From contig NZ_LT800497.1 in assembly GCF_900166635.1 (NCBI RefSeq), positions 3,086,344-3,150,343 on the forward strand: a DNA stretch of 64,000 nt, given 5' to 3'. Below, piece after piece: positions 54,469-64,000 of the stretch. The notes below the pieces were generated by a model. The model had not been told where the DNA came from and searched no databases. It saw only the letters and a program-made list of their open reading frames with translations. Each line of letters opens with the position of its first letter. The first letter of the stretch is position 1. Source of the stretch: Oceanobacillus timonensis (GTDB lineage: Bacteria > Bacillota > Bacilli > Bacillales > Amphibacillaceae). Position numbers and translations under genes: made by a program.

Positions 54469-54888
54469 ATGAAGATGATTTTATTTGACGGTGAATGTAA
54501 CGTATGCGATAGTTTCGTGCAGTTTATCCTGAATAAAGATCAAGAAAACCAATTTCTTTTTACTTCCCTGCAAAGCGAAGCCGGGGAATTTATCAGAGAG
54601 AAGTACCGTGTTCCGGATGATCTCGACAGTGTGCTGTTTATTGACGGCGAAAAAATTTGCATGAAGTCAGATGCAGCTTTAAACGTACTGCAAAAGCTGC
54701 CGCTACCTTGGAAATTACTGACTGCCGGCAAAATGCTGCCTTATTCTATCCGGGACGCAGTGTATGATTTTATAGCACGCAACAGGCATAAATGGTTTGG
54801 CAAAAAGCAAAGCTGTCGTCTCCCTACGCCTCAGGAACGCAAACAATTTGTGGAGACCAAAGCAGATTTAGAGCATATAACAGTTTAA
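54469..54888 (+). CDS. yuxK: DCC family thiol-disulfide oxidoreductase-like protein YuxK
   Basis: Protein of 139 residues of DUF393. The signature DGECNVCD near the N-terminus (DGxCxxC) gives the family its name (DCC), followed by FTSLQSEAGEFIREK and conserved YDFIARNRHKWFG. A thioredoxin-like redox role has been proposed but not shown. The ATG at 54469 lies 6 bases after GAGGTG. Confidence 0.82.
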   Translation: MKMILFDGECNVCDSFVQFILNKDQENQFLFTSLQSEAGEFIREKYRVPDDLDSVLFIDGEKICMKSDAALNVLQKLPLPWKLLTAGKMLPYSIRDAVYDFIARNRHKWFGKKQSCRLPTPQERKQFVETKADLEHITV

Positions 54889-54945
54889 ATAAAGTGAAAC
54901 GGCATTCCTTGGGGTTCTCCTTTCCCCATTGTGAAAAAACGGCAT

Positions 54946-54990
54946 TTCTAAGGAGTCTTCCCCTCCTCCACAGAAATGCCGTTTGTATTT
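54946..54990 (+). terminator. Terminator after yuxK
   Basis: AAAACGGCATTTCT pairs with AGAAATGCCGTTT, followed by GTATTTT. A partial copy of the left arm (AAACGGCATTCCT) lies 50 bases earlier, so two competing folds are possible. Confidence 0.8.
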
Positions 54991-55051
54991 TCCAGGTACC
55001 AGCTGTTTTATTTAAACCCTGGCAGGCAGAAAATGACATCCTTGTTTGCTT

Positions 55052-55342
55052 TTACGATCTATCTTCAATTTCCTCTTCAATTCCATGTTCCTCACTAAAT
55101 TCTGTCTGGAAGCCTGGTCGTAAATTATCCGTATCCTCCACAGGGTCTCCCATTCCGGAAAATAACGTAGTAAGATAATAAATCGCACTAATCCCAACAA
55201 GCCCATAAATAATTCGAGAAAGGACTGCGGTCTGCCCACCAAAAATAGCTGACACCAGATCAAATTGAAAAAAGCCAATTAATCCCCAGTTAATAGCGCC
55301 GATAATCAATAAAGTAACTGCAATCGCGTGTAGTGTTTTCAT
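55052..55342 (-). CDS. DUF378 small membrane protein
   Basis: Protein of 96 residues. The first ~60 form the DUF378 domain, with two membrane helices around the conserved IGAINWGLIGFFQFDLVSAI and RIIYGLVGISAIYYL. B. subtilis YuzA is a shorter relative. The last ~35 residues are an acidic tail (EFSEEHGIEEEIEDRS). AGGAGG lies before the ATG. The function is unknown. Confidence 0.8.
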   Translation of the reverse strand: MKTLHAIAVTLLIIGAINWGLIGFFQFDLVSAIFGGQTAVLSRIIYGLVGISAIYYLTTLFSGMGDPVEDTDNLRPGFQTEFSEEHGIEEEIEDRS

Positions 55343-55448
55343 TGCTTCTCACCTCCTCACACCTTATCTTTTGCTCCATCCCTGCTTATCATACTGGCAC
55401 TGTCTGGGAATTCATGAGGTATAGTGAAAAAGGAGTTTTTCAACATAG

Positions 55449-55480
55449 ATAAAAGCTCCAATGAATACTCATTGGAGCTC
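55449..55480 (-). terminator. Terminator after rocD
   Basis: On the minus strand AGCTCCAATGA pairs with TCATTGGAGCT around GTAT, followed by TTTTATC. Confidence 0.88.
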
Positions 55481-55487
55481 CGAATTG

Positions 55488-56684
55488 TTAATTTTCTCGT
55501 ATTACTTTTCTAATTTTATCCAATGCCCAGTCCAGTTCTGCTTTAGTAATAACTAATGGCGGCGCAAAACGGATGGTGGTTTCATGTGTTTCTTTGCAAA
55601 GGATACCATTTTCTTTCAATGCTTCACATATTGCCCGGACAGGTTTATGAAACGCCATACCGATAAACAATCCCCTGGACCGGACTTCCTTTAAATCAGG
55701 GTGTTTGATGGCAGCTAATTCGATTGCAAAGTACTCGCCTAATTCAAGGGATTTATCAGTAAGTTCTTCTTCTTCAATCACATCTAAAGCAGCCATGGAA
55801 ACAGCACAAGCCAGTGGGTTTCCTCCAAATGTCGATCCATGGGAACCTGGTGTGAATACATCCATAATCTCTTTATTCGCTGCAATGGCAGAGATCGGCA
55901 TGACGCCTCCGCCTAACGCTTTTCCCATGACGTATATATCAGGTTCCACATTTTCCCAATCACATGCAAACATCTTCCCGGTGCGACCCAATCCAGTCTG
56001 CACTTCATCAGCAATAAATAATATGTTTTCTTCATCACACAATTTCCGCACTTCCTGCAAATAACCATCCGGCGGAATCAGAATCCCCGCTTCCCCTTGG
56101 ATAGGTTCGATGATAATTGCTGCTGTATTGGGTGTGATTGTTTCTTTTAATACCTGAATATCTCCATAATCGATTTTATAAATGCCAGGAACAAACGGAC
56201 CATAATTGGTTGTTGCACCAGGATCATCCGATAATGAAATCGCATTCATTGTTCTGCCATGAAAATTCCCTTTGCAAGCAATAATCTCTGCTTGGTTATC
56301 ATCAACATCTTTTTTCTCATAAGCCCATCTGCGGGCAGCTTTTATCGCGGTTTCGACTGCTTCTACTCCCGTATTAATCGGTAATACTTTATCTTTTTTT
56401 GTTAATTTGGCAAGGCGCTCTGTCCAAGGCCCTAATTGTTCATTATGAAAAGCTCTTGAAGTAAGTGTGACTTTATCTGCCTGATCTTTCAGCGCCTGAA
56501 TGATTTTGGGATGCCTATGTCCCTGATTAACAGCGGAGTAAGCACTTAGCATATCCATGTATTTATTTCCTTCAGGATCTTTCACCCAAACGCCCTCTGC
56601 TTCTGAAACAACAACCGGTAATGGATAATAGTTATCTGCGCCATAAGCAGAGGTGAGTTCTATTATTTCTTTAGATGTCACCAT
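55488..56684 (-). CDS. rocD: Ornithine aminotransferase
   Basis: Class III PLP-dependent aminotransferase of 398 residues. [15 protein letters not shown] and [20 protein letters not shown] are typical, and the PLP lysine is in [15 protein letters not shown] (near residue 254). The opening [18 protein letters not shown] is characteristic of RocD. It converts ornithine and 2-oxoglutarate to glutamate-5-semialdehyde and glutamate in arginine catabolism. A promoter is seen at 56729-56758. The gene stands alone, without rocE or rocF beside it. Confidence 0.95.
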   Translation of the reverse strand: MVTSKEIIELTSAYGADNYYPLPVVVSEAEGVWVKDPEGNKYMDMLSAYSAVNQGHRHPKIIQALKDQADKVTLTSRAFHNEQLGPWTERLAKLTKKDKVLPINTGVEAVETAIKAARRWAYEKKDVDDNQAEIIACKGNFHGRTMNAISLSDDPGATTNYGPFVPGIYKIDYGDIQVLKETITPNTAAIIIEPIQGEAGILIPPDGYLQEVRKLCDEENILFIADEVQTGLGRTGKMFACDWENVEPDIYVMGKALGGGVMPISAIAANKEIMDVFTPGSHGSTFGGNPLACAVSMAALDVIEEEELTDKSLELGEYFAIELAAIKHPDLKEVRSRGLFIGMAFHKPVRAICEALKENGILCKETHETTIRFAPPLVITKAELDWALDKIRKVIREN

Positions 56685-56728
56685 TAAAAGCAGCCTCCCT
56701 TGTATGCAAAATGTAATCTTTCTTCTTA

Positions 56729-56758
56729 AACATAATCATGTATTCAGCAAAACGTCAA
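56729..56758 (-). promoter_or_regulatory. Candidate sigma-A promoter for rocD
   Basis: On the minus strand TTGACG (56753-56758) and TATGTT (56729-56734) are 18 bases apart. No -24/-12 sigma-54 pattern, used by roc operons in B. subtilis, was recognised. Confidence 0.45.
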
Positions 56759-56813
56759 GCTTGTAATACACAAAAGGAGAAGATGGCGTATCTCCTTTTA
56801 TGCAGGAAAAGCC

Positions 56814-59800
56814 TTAATCCAGCGCCCCCTGTAATAAATGCACGACATCTTCATCTGTGAGCTGATTATTCCACAAATCTTTGGTTTGTATCATTTCCCC
56901 AATCAGTTGTCTCTTTTTCTGCTGCAGCTCATACATTTTGTCTTCAATGGTTCCCTCTGCCAGCATACGGATGACAGTAACATCCTCAGTCTGACCAATC
57001 CGGTGTGCCCGGTCAATCGCCTGGTCCTCTACGGCCGGATTCCACCATGTATCATATAAAACAACCGTATCCGCACCTACTAAATTTAGTCCAGTTCCGC
57101 CTGCTTTCAGGGATATAAGACAAATATCATTTTTCCCCTGATTAAATGAGCGGCAGATTTGTAACCGTTCCTCTGCCGGAGTTTGTCCATCCAAATAGAA
57201 ATAGGAAATGTCTTCTATTCTTAATTCCTCACCAATACGCTGCAGCATTTGCGTAAACTGGGAAAAAATCAACATGCGTTTCCCGGAGCGTTTAGCGTCC
57301 TTCACAATGTCCATTAATCGTTTGCGTTTGGCTGATTCGCCTTGATAATCGCGGACAAATAGTCCCGGATCGCAACAAATTTGCCTTAATCTTGTCAATC
57401 CGGCCAGTATCCGGATCCGGTTTTTACGAATGGTCTCTTGATCCAGGTGTTTCCATTTCGGATGCTTTAATTTAGACAAATAGGAGATATAAAGTTGTTT
57501 TTGCTCTTCCGTTAACGGCACTCGTTCAATATATTCTGTTTTTGCCGGCATATCTTGCAGCACATCTTTTTTCTCTCTCCGCAGCATAAATGGGTGCACT
57601 CTTCGTAACACCTGCTGATTAGTAAGCTCTGCAAAATCCTTTAAGCCGCCAAGTAATTCCGGAAAGACAACATGAAAAACGGACCATAAATCCTCTATTT
57701 TATTTTCTAATGGCGTTCCTGTTAATGCAAACTGATAATCGGCAGTTAATTTCTTTACTGTACGAAATACCTGCGTTGCCGGATTTTTAAAGGTTTGCGC
57801 CTCATCAAAAATAATCGTTTGAAAAGCAACCTTCTTCTTCAACCAATCGATTTCATTTTTCAACACCCCATAAGAAATAATCCATACATCGCATGCTTGC
57901 CATATTTTCTTTTTCTGGTTTCTTTCCTTGACTGTCCCTTCCATAATCCCAACAGAAAAAGACGGGGCAAACCATTCCCATTCTTGCTTCCATTGGTGAC
58001 ATAACGACGTCGGACAGACGATAAGAATTGGTGTTTTTCCCTCTGTCTGCTGCCGATGTTTTGTTATACAAAAAGCAATAGCCTGCACGGTTTTCCCTAG
58101 TCCCATTTCATCTGCTAATACACCGCCCAGACCAGCTTCAGCTACCGCCAACATCCAGCAGACACCATCCTGTTGATATGGTTTTAACACAGACTCCATC
58201 TCCGCTGCGATTGGATATTTCTCCTTGGCCGGCATTTGAATCTCATGAATCATTTTCTTTGCGGCCGTTCCATCTGCTATATAACCGTTATCTTCCATTC
58301 GGTTGGCAAAAGACAACCCATCCTTCAGCGATAATTCAATTTCCTCCAGCATTTCAGAGGGCGTCATAGACACAGAGAGCAGATCCTTTTCCAATTCTTT
58401 GATTTCCTCTGTTTCTAACGTGAGAAAAGAGCCGTCCTTCAAACGATAATACGGTCGTTTTTCTTCCATCGCTTCCAAAATCTGCCGAACTTCTTCTTCC
58501 CAAAACCCTTTTATCTGAAAGGAAAAAGAAAGCCAATTTGTTCTGTCCCGTTTATGTTTGACACGGATCGTCGGCTGAAAACGCTTCTTGCTGATTTGGT
58601 TACGCACCGCATTGGTAACAAAAACATCCGCCATCTGATACAATGCAGGTAACTGATGGTATAAAAAATCATATTCCAGCTGCTCATTTTGCAGGATAAA
58701 ACTGCCCTCAGCATTCACAAAACCGCTTTTTTCCAAAAAAGCAACGATTTCTGCTTCCTGCTCTCTGTCCCTGCGGACCATCGTTGTTTTTTCAAATGGG
58801 GTTATCTTTTTATCTCCATATTGAAATTCCACCCCGGCTAAAAGCCGATTATGAACACGATCGATATAAATACTTGCTTTGAGCGGCTGGTGTAAGTCTT
58901 TTAGCATGCCAGTGGTATCTTCTACTTCCCCAACACGTTCTAAAAGTGCTGAAATAGAAACCATCTGTTCTCTGCTGATATCAATGGTTTGCGCTTGGCC
59001 TTTCCATAATTGTTCACATAATGTTATCAGCTTTTTTTCTTCTTCCGTCAATAAATACAACGATCCATTCTGATAAATCAACTGATAGGGCATTAAGAAA
59101 ATCGTCTCACTTCTTTCTTGAAAGGTAATCGAATAAGAAGCTCCGGATTGATCGATTCGAAACGAAAATGGCGGCAATGCATCATAAAAGTATAATGGCT
59201 GCTTATGATACGCAGATGTTTCCATATAGAGAGAAACAAATGCGCTTGTAGACAGCCACTTTTCCATGCGTTCCCAAGCTGTTGCCGGTACAGGAAGCCA
59301 GCTTGTATATTCTGTAAAATCCGCTCCAATCATTTGCTGATCCTTATAAATATGAATCAGCTGTTCTAACACTTGATTACTGTCATCTTCAAAATAAAAG
59401 GCACCTGCATCGTATATATCATCCTTAACCGAAAAACGTGTACCATCCTTCAATGCTTCCAAAAACACAGTGATGTCATCCATCCATGTCCCGTTTATTT
59501 CCACAGCCATTTGCATTGCTTTCCGCCCTTGTTCCGCTGGTATGTGCAGATAAAATTGCACCGGAATGGCCTGCCTTGTTTCAAAGTAGCCGCGATGCCG
59601 ATATTCTCTATCTGCTTTTCCTGTTAACGCCTGGTTATTAGTTTCCGGTTCTCCCGTTTCATGGATACTGATTAAAACCGCAGCAATATGTTGACAGTCC
59701 AAATGATAAGAACCAAGTTTCGGACAGCTGCATGCAGCACTCTCTATTTTATTATTCCGATATGTCAGCGTAATATGAAAATCATCTGTTGATCTTACTG

Positions 59801-59924
59801 TTCCAATTATCTGCTGGTCCAAAAAAGTGATTTGCACGTTTCCTTTTTCCCACAGACGTTCTCCATATTTATACGATAATTCGCCGCATCGTTCTTTGAT
59901 TTCCTGTCTGGATATCCATCCCAT
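56814..59924 (-). CDS. SNF2 family helicase with SWIM zinc finger (YwqA-like)
   Basis: Protein of 1036 residues. An N-terminal SWIM zinc finger (SAACSCPKLGSYHLDCQH, about 62-79) is followed by the bacterial SNF2-associated region. The RecA-like core has Walker A LADEMGLGKTVQA near 600, DEAQ box IIFDEAQTFKN near 708, LTGTPLENKIEDLWS, and motif VI DTWWNPAVEDQAIDRAHRIG. Such proteins are DNA translocases of the RapA/SNF2 group; the cellular role of YwqA-type proteins is not settled. The ATG is 11 bases after AAAGGTC. Confidence 0.92.
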   Translation of the reverse strand: MGWISRQEIKERCGELSYKYGERLWEKGNVQITFLDQQIIGTVRSTDDFHITLTYRNNKIESAACSCPKLGSYHLDCQHIAAVLISIHETGEPETNNQALTGKADREYRHRGYFETRQAIPVQFYLHIPAEQGRKAMQMAVEINGTWMDDITVFLEALKDGTRFSVKDDIYDAGAFYFEDDSNQVLEQLIHIYKDQQMIGADFTEYTSWLPVPATAWERMEKWLSTSAFVSLYMETSAYHKQPLYFYDALPPFSFRIDQSGASYSITFQERSETIFLMPYQLIYQNGSLYLLTEEEKKLITLCEQLWKGQAQTIDISREQMVSISALLERVGEVEDTTGMLKDLHQPLKASIYIDRVHNRLLAGVEFQYGDKKITPFEKTTMVRRDREQEAEIVAFLEKSGFVNAEGSFILQNEQLEYDFLYHQLPALYQMADVFVTNAVRNQISKKRFQPTIRVKHKRDRTNWLSFSFQIKGFWEEEVRQILEAMEEKRPYYRLKDGSFLTLETEEIKELEKDLLSVSMTPSEMLEEIELSLKDGLSFANRMEDNGYIADGTAAKKMIHEIQMPAKEKYPIAAEMESVLKPYQQDGVCWMLAVAEAGLGGVLADEMGLGKTVQAIAFCITKHRQQTEGKTPILIVCPTSLCHQWKQEWEWFAPSFSVGIMEGTVKERNQKKKIWQACDVWIISYGVLKNEIDWLKKKVAFQTIIFDEAQTFKNPATQVFRTVKKLTADYQFALTGTPLENKIEDLWSVFHVVFPELLGGLKDFAELTNQQVLRRVHPFMLRREKKDVLQDMPAKTEYIERVPLTEEQKQLYISYLSKLKHPKWKHLDQETIRKNRIRILAGLTRLRQICCDPGLFVRDYQGESAKRKRLMDIVKDAKRSGKRMLIFSQFTQMLQRIGEELRIEDISYFYLDGQTPAEERLQICRSFNQGKNDICLISLKAGGTGLNLVGADTVVLYDTWWNPAVEDQAIDRAHRIGQTEDVTVIRMLAEGTIEDKMYELQQKKRQLIGEMIQTKDLWNNQLTDEDVVHLLQGALD

Positions 59925-60167
59925 TTTTTCGCACGACCTTTTCTTTCATTTCTCATACTGCCATTGTTTTATTTCAGCTTATACACCATTTTCATTTCAC
60001 GAAAGAGGTGCATTTGTAGTATGATATAACTGTTGTCTATTATAATGCAAGAACGCATGAACATCTAATAAACAAATGCGGATTTTAAACATAGTTCCTG
60101 ATTCCATAATAAACTTACTGGATCGTTTATTCATCGTGAATCAGTCTATTATAGAAAGGATTTCACC

Positions 60168-61739
60168 ATGTCAATTCAAGAAGAAGTACAGACAAGAAAA
60201 ACATTTGCGATTATCTCGCACCCCGATGCCGGGAAAACAACCATGACGGAGAAGTTACTATTATATGGTAATCTTATTCGTTCTGCCGGAACCGTAAAAG
60301 GAAAAAAATCTGGCAAATTCGCTACATCTGACTGGATGGAAATCGAGAAGCAGCGCGGGATTTCCGTGACATCCAGCGTGATGAACTTTCAATATGAAGG
60401 GTTTCATATCAATATTTTAGACACGCCAGGGCACGAAGATTTCAGTGAGGATACGTATCGGACCCTGACCGCTGTAGACAGTGTGGTAATGATTATTGAT
60501 TCAACGAAAGGGATTGAAGCACAAACAATCAAGCTATTCAAAGTTTGTCGTATGCGCGGTATTCCTATCTTTACGTTTATGAATAAATTGGACCGTGAAG
60601 GAAAAGAGCCGCTTGCTTTATTGGAAGAACTGGAAGAAGTATTGGAGATTGATACGTACCCAATGAACTGGCCTGCTGGTATGGGCAAAGGCTTCCTCGG
60701 CATTTTTGACCGGGAGAATGAGCAATTTGTACAGCACCATCCAGGTGAAGAAGAAAGTTATATCCCTTATACGGATTTAGAAAATCATCCGGAATTAACG
60801 GAAAGCGCAACGTACCAAGATGCGATGAATGAACTCGAATTAGTAGCAGAAGCTGGAAATACGTATTCTGAAGAGGCTATCTTAAACGGTGAATTAACCC
60901 CCGTTTTCTTCGGAAGCGCCCTTTCGCCTTTCGGTGTGCAAACCTTTTTTGATTCTTTTATCCGCTTAGCGCCAAGTCCGACACCACGTAAGTCGACGAA
61001 AGGTGCCGTGAAACCGGAAGAAGAAGATTTTTCGGGCTTTATCTTTAAAATTCAGGCTAATATGAACCCTGCTCACCGAGACCGGATTGCCTTTTTACGT
61101 GTTTGTTCGGGAAAATTCACCCGCGGCATGAGTGTCACACTGGCCCGGACCGGAAAAGAATTAAAGCTGGCGCAATCACAGCAGATGATTGCCTCTTCCA
61201 GGGAAACACTCGAAGAAGCCTATGCCGGCGATATTATTGGTATTTATGATCCAAATGCTTATCAAATTGGAGATACCCTGCTTACCGGCAAAGAAAAATA
61301 TGAATTTGATGAATTGCCGCAGTTCCCGCCAGAAATCTTCAAAAAAGTAATGGCGAAAAATGCCCTGAAGTCGAAACAATTTCGTAAAGGGATTGAACAG
61401 CTTGTTCAGGAAGGCGCTATTCAGTTGTTCCGGGATTATTTAACAGATTCCTTTATTTTAGGCGCTGTCGGAGAACTCCAATATCAGGTGTTCACGTATC
61501 GCATGGAGAATGAGTACAACGCCGAGGTAACCATGGAACCTATCGGAGAACGTATACCCAGATGGCTGAAGCCGGAACAGGCAGACCCTTCCCTATTTGA
61601 TTCCGGGAACTTACTGGCCCGCGACCGTTATGATCAGCCGCTTGTACTGTTCCGAAATGAATTTGCATTAAACTGGTTTAAGGACAAAAATCCGGATGTT
61701 GAGTTGATTGACCTTTTTGAAACGAATGATTTTCAATAA
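60168..61739 (+). CDS. prfC: Peptide chain release factor 3
   Basis: Translational GTPase of 523 residues. G1 is [15 protein letters not shown], the switch I region is [21 protein letters not shown]3 [14 protein letters not shown] and G4 MNKLDREG. Its C-terminal domains match RF3, not EF-G. It removes RF1 or RF2 from the ribosome after termination. AGAAAGGA lies upstream of the ATG. It is monocistronic with a strong terminator. Confidence 0.96.
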   Translation: MSIQEEVQTRKTFAIISHPDAGKTTMTEKLLLYGNLIRSAGTVKGKKSGKFATSDWMEIEKQRGISVTSSVMNFQYEGFHINILDTPGHEDFSEDTYRTLTAVDSVVMIIDSTKGIEAQTIKLFKVCRMRGIPIFTFMNKLDREGKEPLALLEELEEVLEIDTYPMNWPAGMGKGFLGIFDRENEQFVQHHPGEEESYIPYTDLENHPELTESATYQDAMNELELVAEAGNTYSEEAILNGELTPVFFGSALSPFGVQTFFDSFIRLAPSPTPRKSTKGAVKPEEEDFSGFIFKIQANMNPAHRDRIAFLRVCSGKFTRGMSVTLARTGKELKLAQSQQMIASSRETLEEAYAGDIIGIYDPNAYQIGDTLLTGKEKYEFDELPQFPPEIFKKVMAKNALKSKQFRKGIEQLVQEGAIQLFRDYLTDSFILGAVGELQYQVFTYRMENEYNAEVTMEPIGERIPRWLKPEQADPSLFDSGNLLARDRYDQPLVLFRNEFALNWFKDKNPDVELIDLFETNDFQ

Positions 61740-61741
61740 AA

Positions 61742-61790
61742 GCAGAGACTGTTTCACAATCAGGTGATTCATTGTGAAACAGTCTCTTTT
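61742..61790 (+). terminator. Terminator after prfC
   Basis: GAGACTGTTTCACAAT pairs with ATTGTGAAACAGTCTC around a 10-base loop, followed by TTTTCTTT. Confidence 0.95.
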
Positions 61791-61936
61791 CTTTAAAATG
61801 AAAACTACAAATACAAAACCGTTTTTGATAAAATAACAGCAAACATTCATTACAAGAATCTCAGTATAATGATATATTTCCCAAATGGATAGAATCACCT
61901 TTATTAGGTTGTTAATTTTTTGAGAAATTACCAAAA

Positions 61937-61962
61937 ATATAATCGGAATATTCCGATTATAT
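61937..61962. promoter_or_regulatory. Perfect 26-bp palindrome, operator candidate
   Basis: The half site ATATAATCGGAAT is followed directly by its exact inverse, without a spacer. It abuts the -35 box of a candidate promoter for the rhomboid gene. It could be an operator or the root of a hairpin. There is no T run after it that would favour a terminator. Confidence 0.5.
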
Positions 61963-61990
61963 AGACAAAATGCTATTTAATGATTATATT
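61962..61990 (+). promoter_or_regulatory. Candidate promoter for the rhomboid gene
   Basis: TAGACA (61962-61967) and TATATT (61985-61990) with a 17-base gap. It would give a leader of about 100 bases before the ATG at 62095. Confidence 0.45.
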
Positions 61991-62094
61991 TTTATTAATG
62001 TATACGTGAAATAGTAATTACTGCATCTAATATCACACCTTTTATTAGCATTAAAACAAAGTTATTTAAAACAAAAGGTAAGGGATTGTATATA

Positions 62095-62700
62095 ATGATC
62101 TTCATTAGAAGTGAAAGTTTTAAAGAATTTTTATCAAAGTATCCAATAACCTCATTTATTGTCTTATTAAATACGCTTGCATTCATATACACATCCCTTA
62201 TCGGTGGTTTATTAGATGGGGAAGTATCCAATAGATTAGGTGGAATATCACTGGAATATATACATCAAAACGAATATTACCGTATGTTAAGCTATGCATT
62301 TTTACATGTTTCATTTGCGCATTTCGCTTTTAATATGGTAGCAATTATTATTCTAAACCCGCCTATTGAGAAAAGTGTAGGGAAACTCAAATATGTCATA
62401 TTATTCTTTTTTACTATTATTGGCAGTGCAATAGCAATTATAATAATGAGTAGCGGCCCTGTTGTTGGCGCTTCAGGATTTGGTTATGGTATTTTTGGGC
62501 TATACCTGTCTATTATCTGTTTCAAGAAAAAGCTGATAGATAAACAATCAAGGTCTGCTTTATTAGTTTTTATTACTATTGGCTTTTTACTAACTTTTTT
62601 TGCTAAAGGTGTTAGTGTAGCTTCACACTTTGGTGGTTTTATTTCCGGTATCATTATCGGTATCGTTTTTATCTTGACAAATAGCATTAAAAAAATGTAA
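62095..62700 (+). CDS. Rhomboid family intramembrane serine protease
   Basis: Protein of 201 residues with about six membrane helices. The first catalytic motif is GPVVGASGFGYGIFG with Ser127 in GASG, and the second is VASHFGGFISGI with His178. HVSFAHFAFNMVAI carries the conserved HxxxxHxxxN pattern. It should cleave substrates inside the membrane; the target is unknown. The gene is more A+T-rich than its neighbours and lies alone between prfC and helD, which fits an acquired gene. The ATG at 62095 is 10 bases after AAGGG; a TTG three codons earlier is possible. Confidence 0.88.
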   Translation: MIFIRSESFKEFLSKYPITSFIVLLNTLAFIYTSLIGGLLDGEVSNRLGGISLEYIHQNEYYRMLSYAFLHVSFAHFAFNMVAIIILNPPIEKSVGKLKYVILFFFTIIGSAIAIIIMSSGPVVGASGFGYGIFGLYLSIICFKKKLIDKQSRSALLVFITIGFLLTFFAKGVSVASHFGGFISGIIIGIVFILTNSIKKM

Positions 62701-62856
62701 AAAATAGTTTCAATGCTGAATAAAATACTAAAAATCGTACTGTTAAAATATCTGAAGTAGCTTTAATTGTCATGGGGTAATTAGTACATCTATGCTGTAT
62801 AGACTTCAGTAAAAGTCATTGAAATTGATAAAAATTAAACTGAATATTAATAATAG

Positions 62857-62893
62857 CAAAAAGAAGAAGATATAAATTCCATATCCTCTTCTT
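62857..62893 (-). terminator. Terminator after helD
   Basis: On the minus strand AAGAAGAGGATAT pairs with ATATCTTCTTCTT, followed by TTTGC. Confidence 0.7.
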
Positions 62894-62963
62894 TCTGCTG
62901 TTCATCTTTTCCATTTCGTTCTTTGATCAGGAAGATAATAATTACACATTTACTTCCTTCCAC

Positions 62964-64000
62964 TCACCGTTCCACAATCGTCGCATACCTATATTTCTCT
63001 TTAGGAACATCGCTCAGGAACGGCGACATCTCTGCTGTATAAAACACGGTTAAATCATGCATCGCACGGGTGCATGCTGTATAAAGCAAATATTTATCTG
63101 CTGGATGCGAGTACACTTCACTGGAAGCATCCGCAAGAATCACCGCATCAAATTCAATTCCTTTCGCCAAATAAATCGGAACGATGACAACACCTTTTTG
63201 ATATGTTTTGGTGTTTTCATTAATCTGTTTAACATCTATTTCTTTGTTCAGCTGCTGATATATCTTACGACAGGCATCGGCTGTTTTCGCTATAATAGCA
63301 ATCGTTTCATGCCCTGCCTGCTGCTTCTCCTCTATTTTATGAAGCAAGGCATCTTTTTCAGAAATAGACTTTGTCAGACGGATAACCTCTGGAAGCGGAC
63401 CACTGCGTTCAAAGGCTTCTATCGGTTGATCACTTGGCGAAAAATAAGCTGTGAAATCGGCAATTGGCTTTGTAGAACGATAGCTTTTCGTTAATACAAT
63501 CCGCTCAACACTTTCTTCCAACGAGACATTTTCTTGAATAGGGTTCTCCTTGGACGCATAGGAATAAATGGCCTGGTTTACATCCCCAAGCAATGTAAAG
63601 CTGGCAAAAGGATAAAGATGCCGTAAATAAGCAAATTGAAAAGGCGTATAATCCTGCGCTTCATCTATGACAATTAAATGAACAGGACGGGTGACTTCAT
63701 GCCCTATTATTTCCCCTTTGAAAAAGTTATAAGCCGTAGCCAGTTCCCATGGAAGCTGTTTTTTCCGGAGCAATTTAATAGCGTTCAGTTTATACTCCTG
63801 AACAGCACCACTGCCATTCAATTCCGCTATCAGATCCATATACATTTTAAACGTATTGACGAAACGGTTTTGACGTATCATGTTTTGCAAAGGGGCAAAT
63901 GCTTTTCGGATAATTTTCTCTCTCAATACCTTTTCTTCATCCTGTATACTGCTTTCTCCCTGTTCTTGTTCTGCTTCATGATAAGCTTTCGCATAATCAT
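62964..64000 (-). CDS. helD: DNA helicase HelD-like protein (5' part missing)
   Basis: The frame stays open to the right edge, so only the C-terminal ~345 residues are present. Superfamily I motifs are seen: Walker B VIDEAQDYTPFQFAYLRHLY, motif III TLLGDVNQAIYSY, motif IV region LTKSYRSTKPIADF and motif V/VI IYLAKGIEFDAVILADAS with YTACTRAMHDLTVFY. The DYTPFQ context and length of the second RecA-like domain fit HelD (YvgS), which binds RNA polymerase and releases it from stalled complexes. A UvrD/Rep-type helicase is the alternative. Confidence 0.85.
   Translation of the reverse strand, partial: DYAKAYHEAEQEQGESSIQDEEKVLREKIIRKAFAPLQNMIRQNRFVNTFKMYMDLIAELNGSGAVQEYKLNAIKLLRKKQLPWELATAYNFFKGEIIGHEVTRPVHLIVIDEAQDYTPFQFAYLRHLYPFASFTLLGDVNQAIYSYASKENPIQENVSLEESVERIVLTKSYRSTKPIADFTAYFSPSDQPIEAFERSGPLPEVIRLTKSISEKDALLHKIEEKQQAGHETIAIIAKTADACRKIYQQLNKEIDVKQINENTKTYQKGVVIVPIYLAKGIEFDAVILADASSEVYSHPADKYLLYTACTRAMHDLTVFYTAEMSPFLSDVPKEKYRYATIVER

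Noticed and set aside
56685..56813. Sigma-54 (-24/-12) promoter for rocD
   Set aside because: Expected from B. subtilis roc genes, but no GG-N10-GC pattern is present; a sigma-A type pair is seen instead.
61668..61934. 88-codon minus-strand frame after prfC
   Set aside because: It covers the prfC terminator and A+T-rich spacer; composition-driven and without a ribosome site.
1..64000. CRISPR array, prophage, restriction or defence island
   Set aside because: No regularly spaced direct repeats, integrase, phage structural genes or defence gene clusters were found; the two helicases match housekeeping families (SNF2/YwqA and HelD).

Overview
The window is a chromosomal segment from a low-G+C Gram-positive bacterium of the family Bacillaceae. 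Many genes sit next to the same partners as in Bacillus subtilis: yjaV-med; yitS/yitT and yitU/yitV/yitW; tyrS, acuABC, ccpA, aroA, ytxGH, murC, sftA, ytpPQR, ytoQ and ytoP. Many proteins are acidic, several cytosolic and surface proteins carry long runs of D and E, and a YtxH protein has an LEA-like tail. This suggests a halotolerant genus such as Oceanobacillus or a close relative, but the genus is inferred, not proven. No rRNA, tRNA, CRISPR array, phage or complete insertion sequence was seen.

Layout. 1-2.3 kb: end of med, a yjaV homologue, a long composite repeat, and yjzD. 2.5-8.2 kb: uppP, the yitU/V/W group, an Nfu N-domain protein, a lipoprotein, yitT and yitS. 8.3-12.5 kb: tyrS behind a T-box leader, divergent from a class A penicillin-binding protein. 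12.7-28.8 kb: acuABC, ccpA, aroA, ytxH/ytxG, murC, sftA, ytpPQR, ytoQ, a DUF84 NTPase, ytoP and ytzB. 29-41 kb: a sodium:solute symporter with a small partner, an aromatic-acid-exporter-like protein, a succinate-semialdehyde dehydrogenase, HMG-CoA synthase, sbcCD and a ykuI-like degenerate EAL protein. 41.5-47 kb: the qoxABCD quinol oxidase operon, small membrane and secreted proteins, and a minimal MerR-like protein. 47.9-54.3 kb: a ZIP transporter, the 2-methylcitrate cycle operon (prpC-prpD-prpB) divergent from a LysR regulator, and an AEC transporter. 54.5-64 kb: yuxK, a DUF378 protein, rocD, a SNF2 helicase, prfC, an A+T-rich rhomboid island, and the 3' part of helD.

The genes fit together mainly through carbon and redox metabolism. 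CcpA is encoded here, and a full-consensus cre site lies just upstream of the 2-methylcitrate operon. AcuABC would control acetyl-CoA synthetase by acetylation, although acsA is not beside it. QoxABCD is the terminal quinol oxidase. A perfect TGTGA-N6-TCACA box precedes the symporter pair.

The most unusual content is non-coding. Two families of transposase-less mobile elements (MITE-like) can be defined from the sequence alone. Family A has the terminal inverted repeat CTCAACTTTCGCACC and 6-7 bp target duplications, with three copies. Family B has the terminal repeat CAATGTYGTCAGGTTA and exact 10-bp target duplications, with two copies plus a possible remnant. One B copy is inserted inside an A copy, which gives a relative age. 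The larger A copies and both B copies carry G+C-rich fold-back cores that differ in content. A third small inverted-repeat element lies between a candidate promoter and qoxA.
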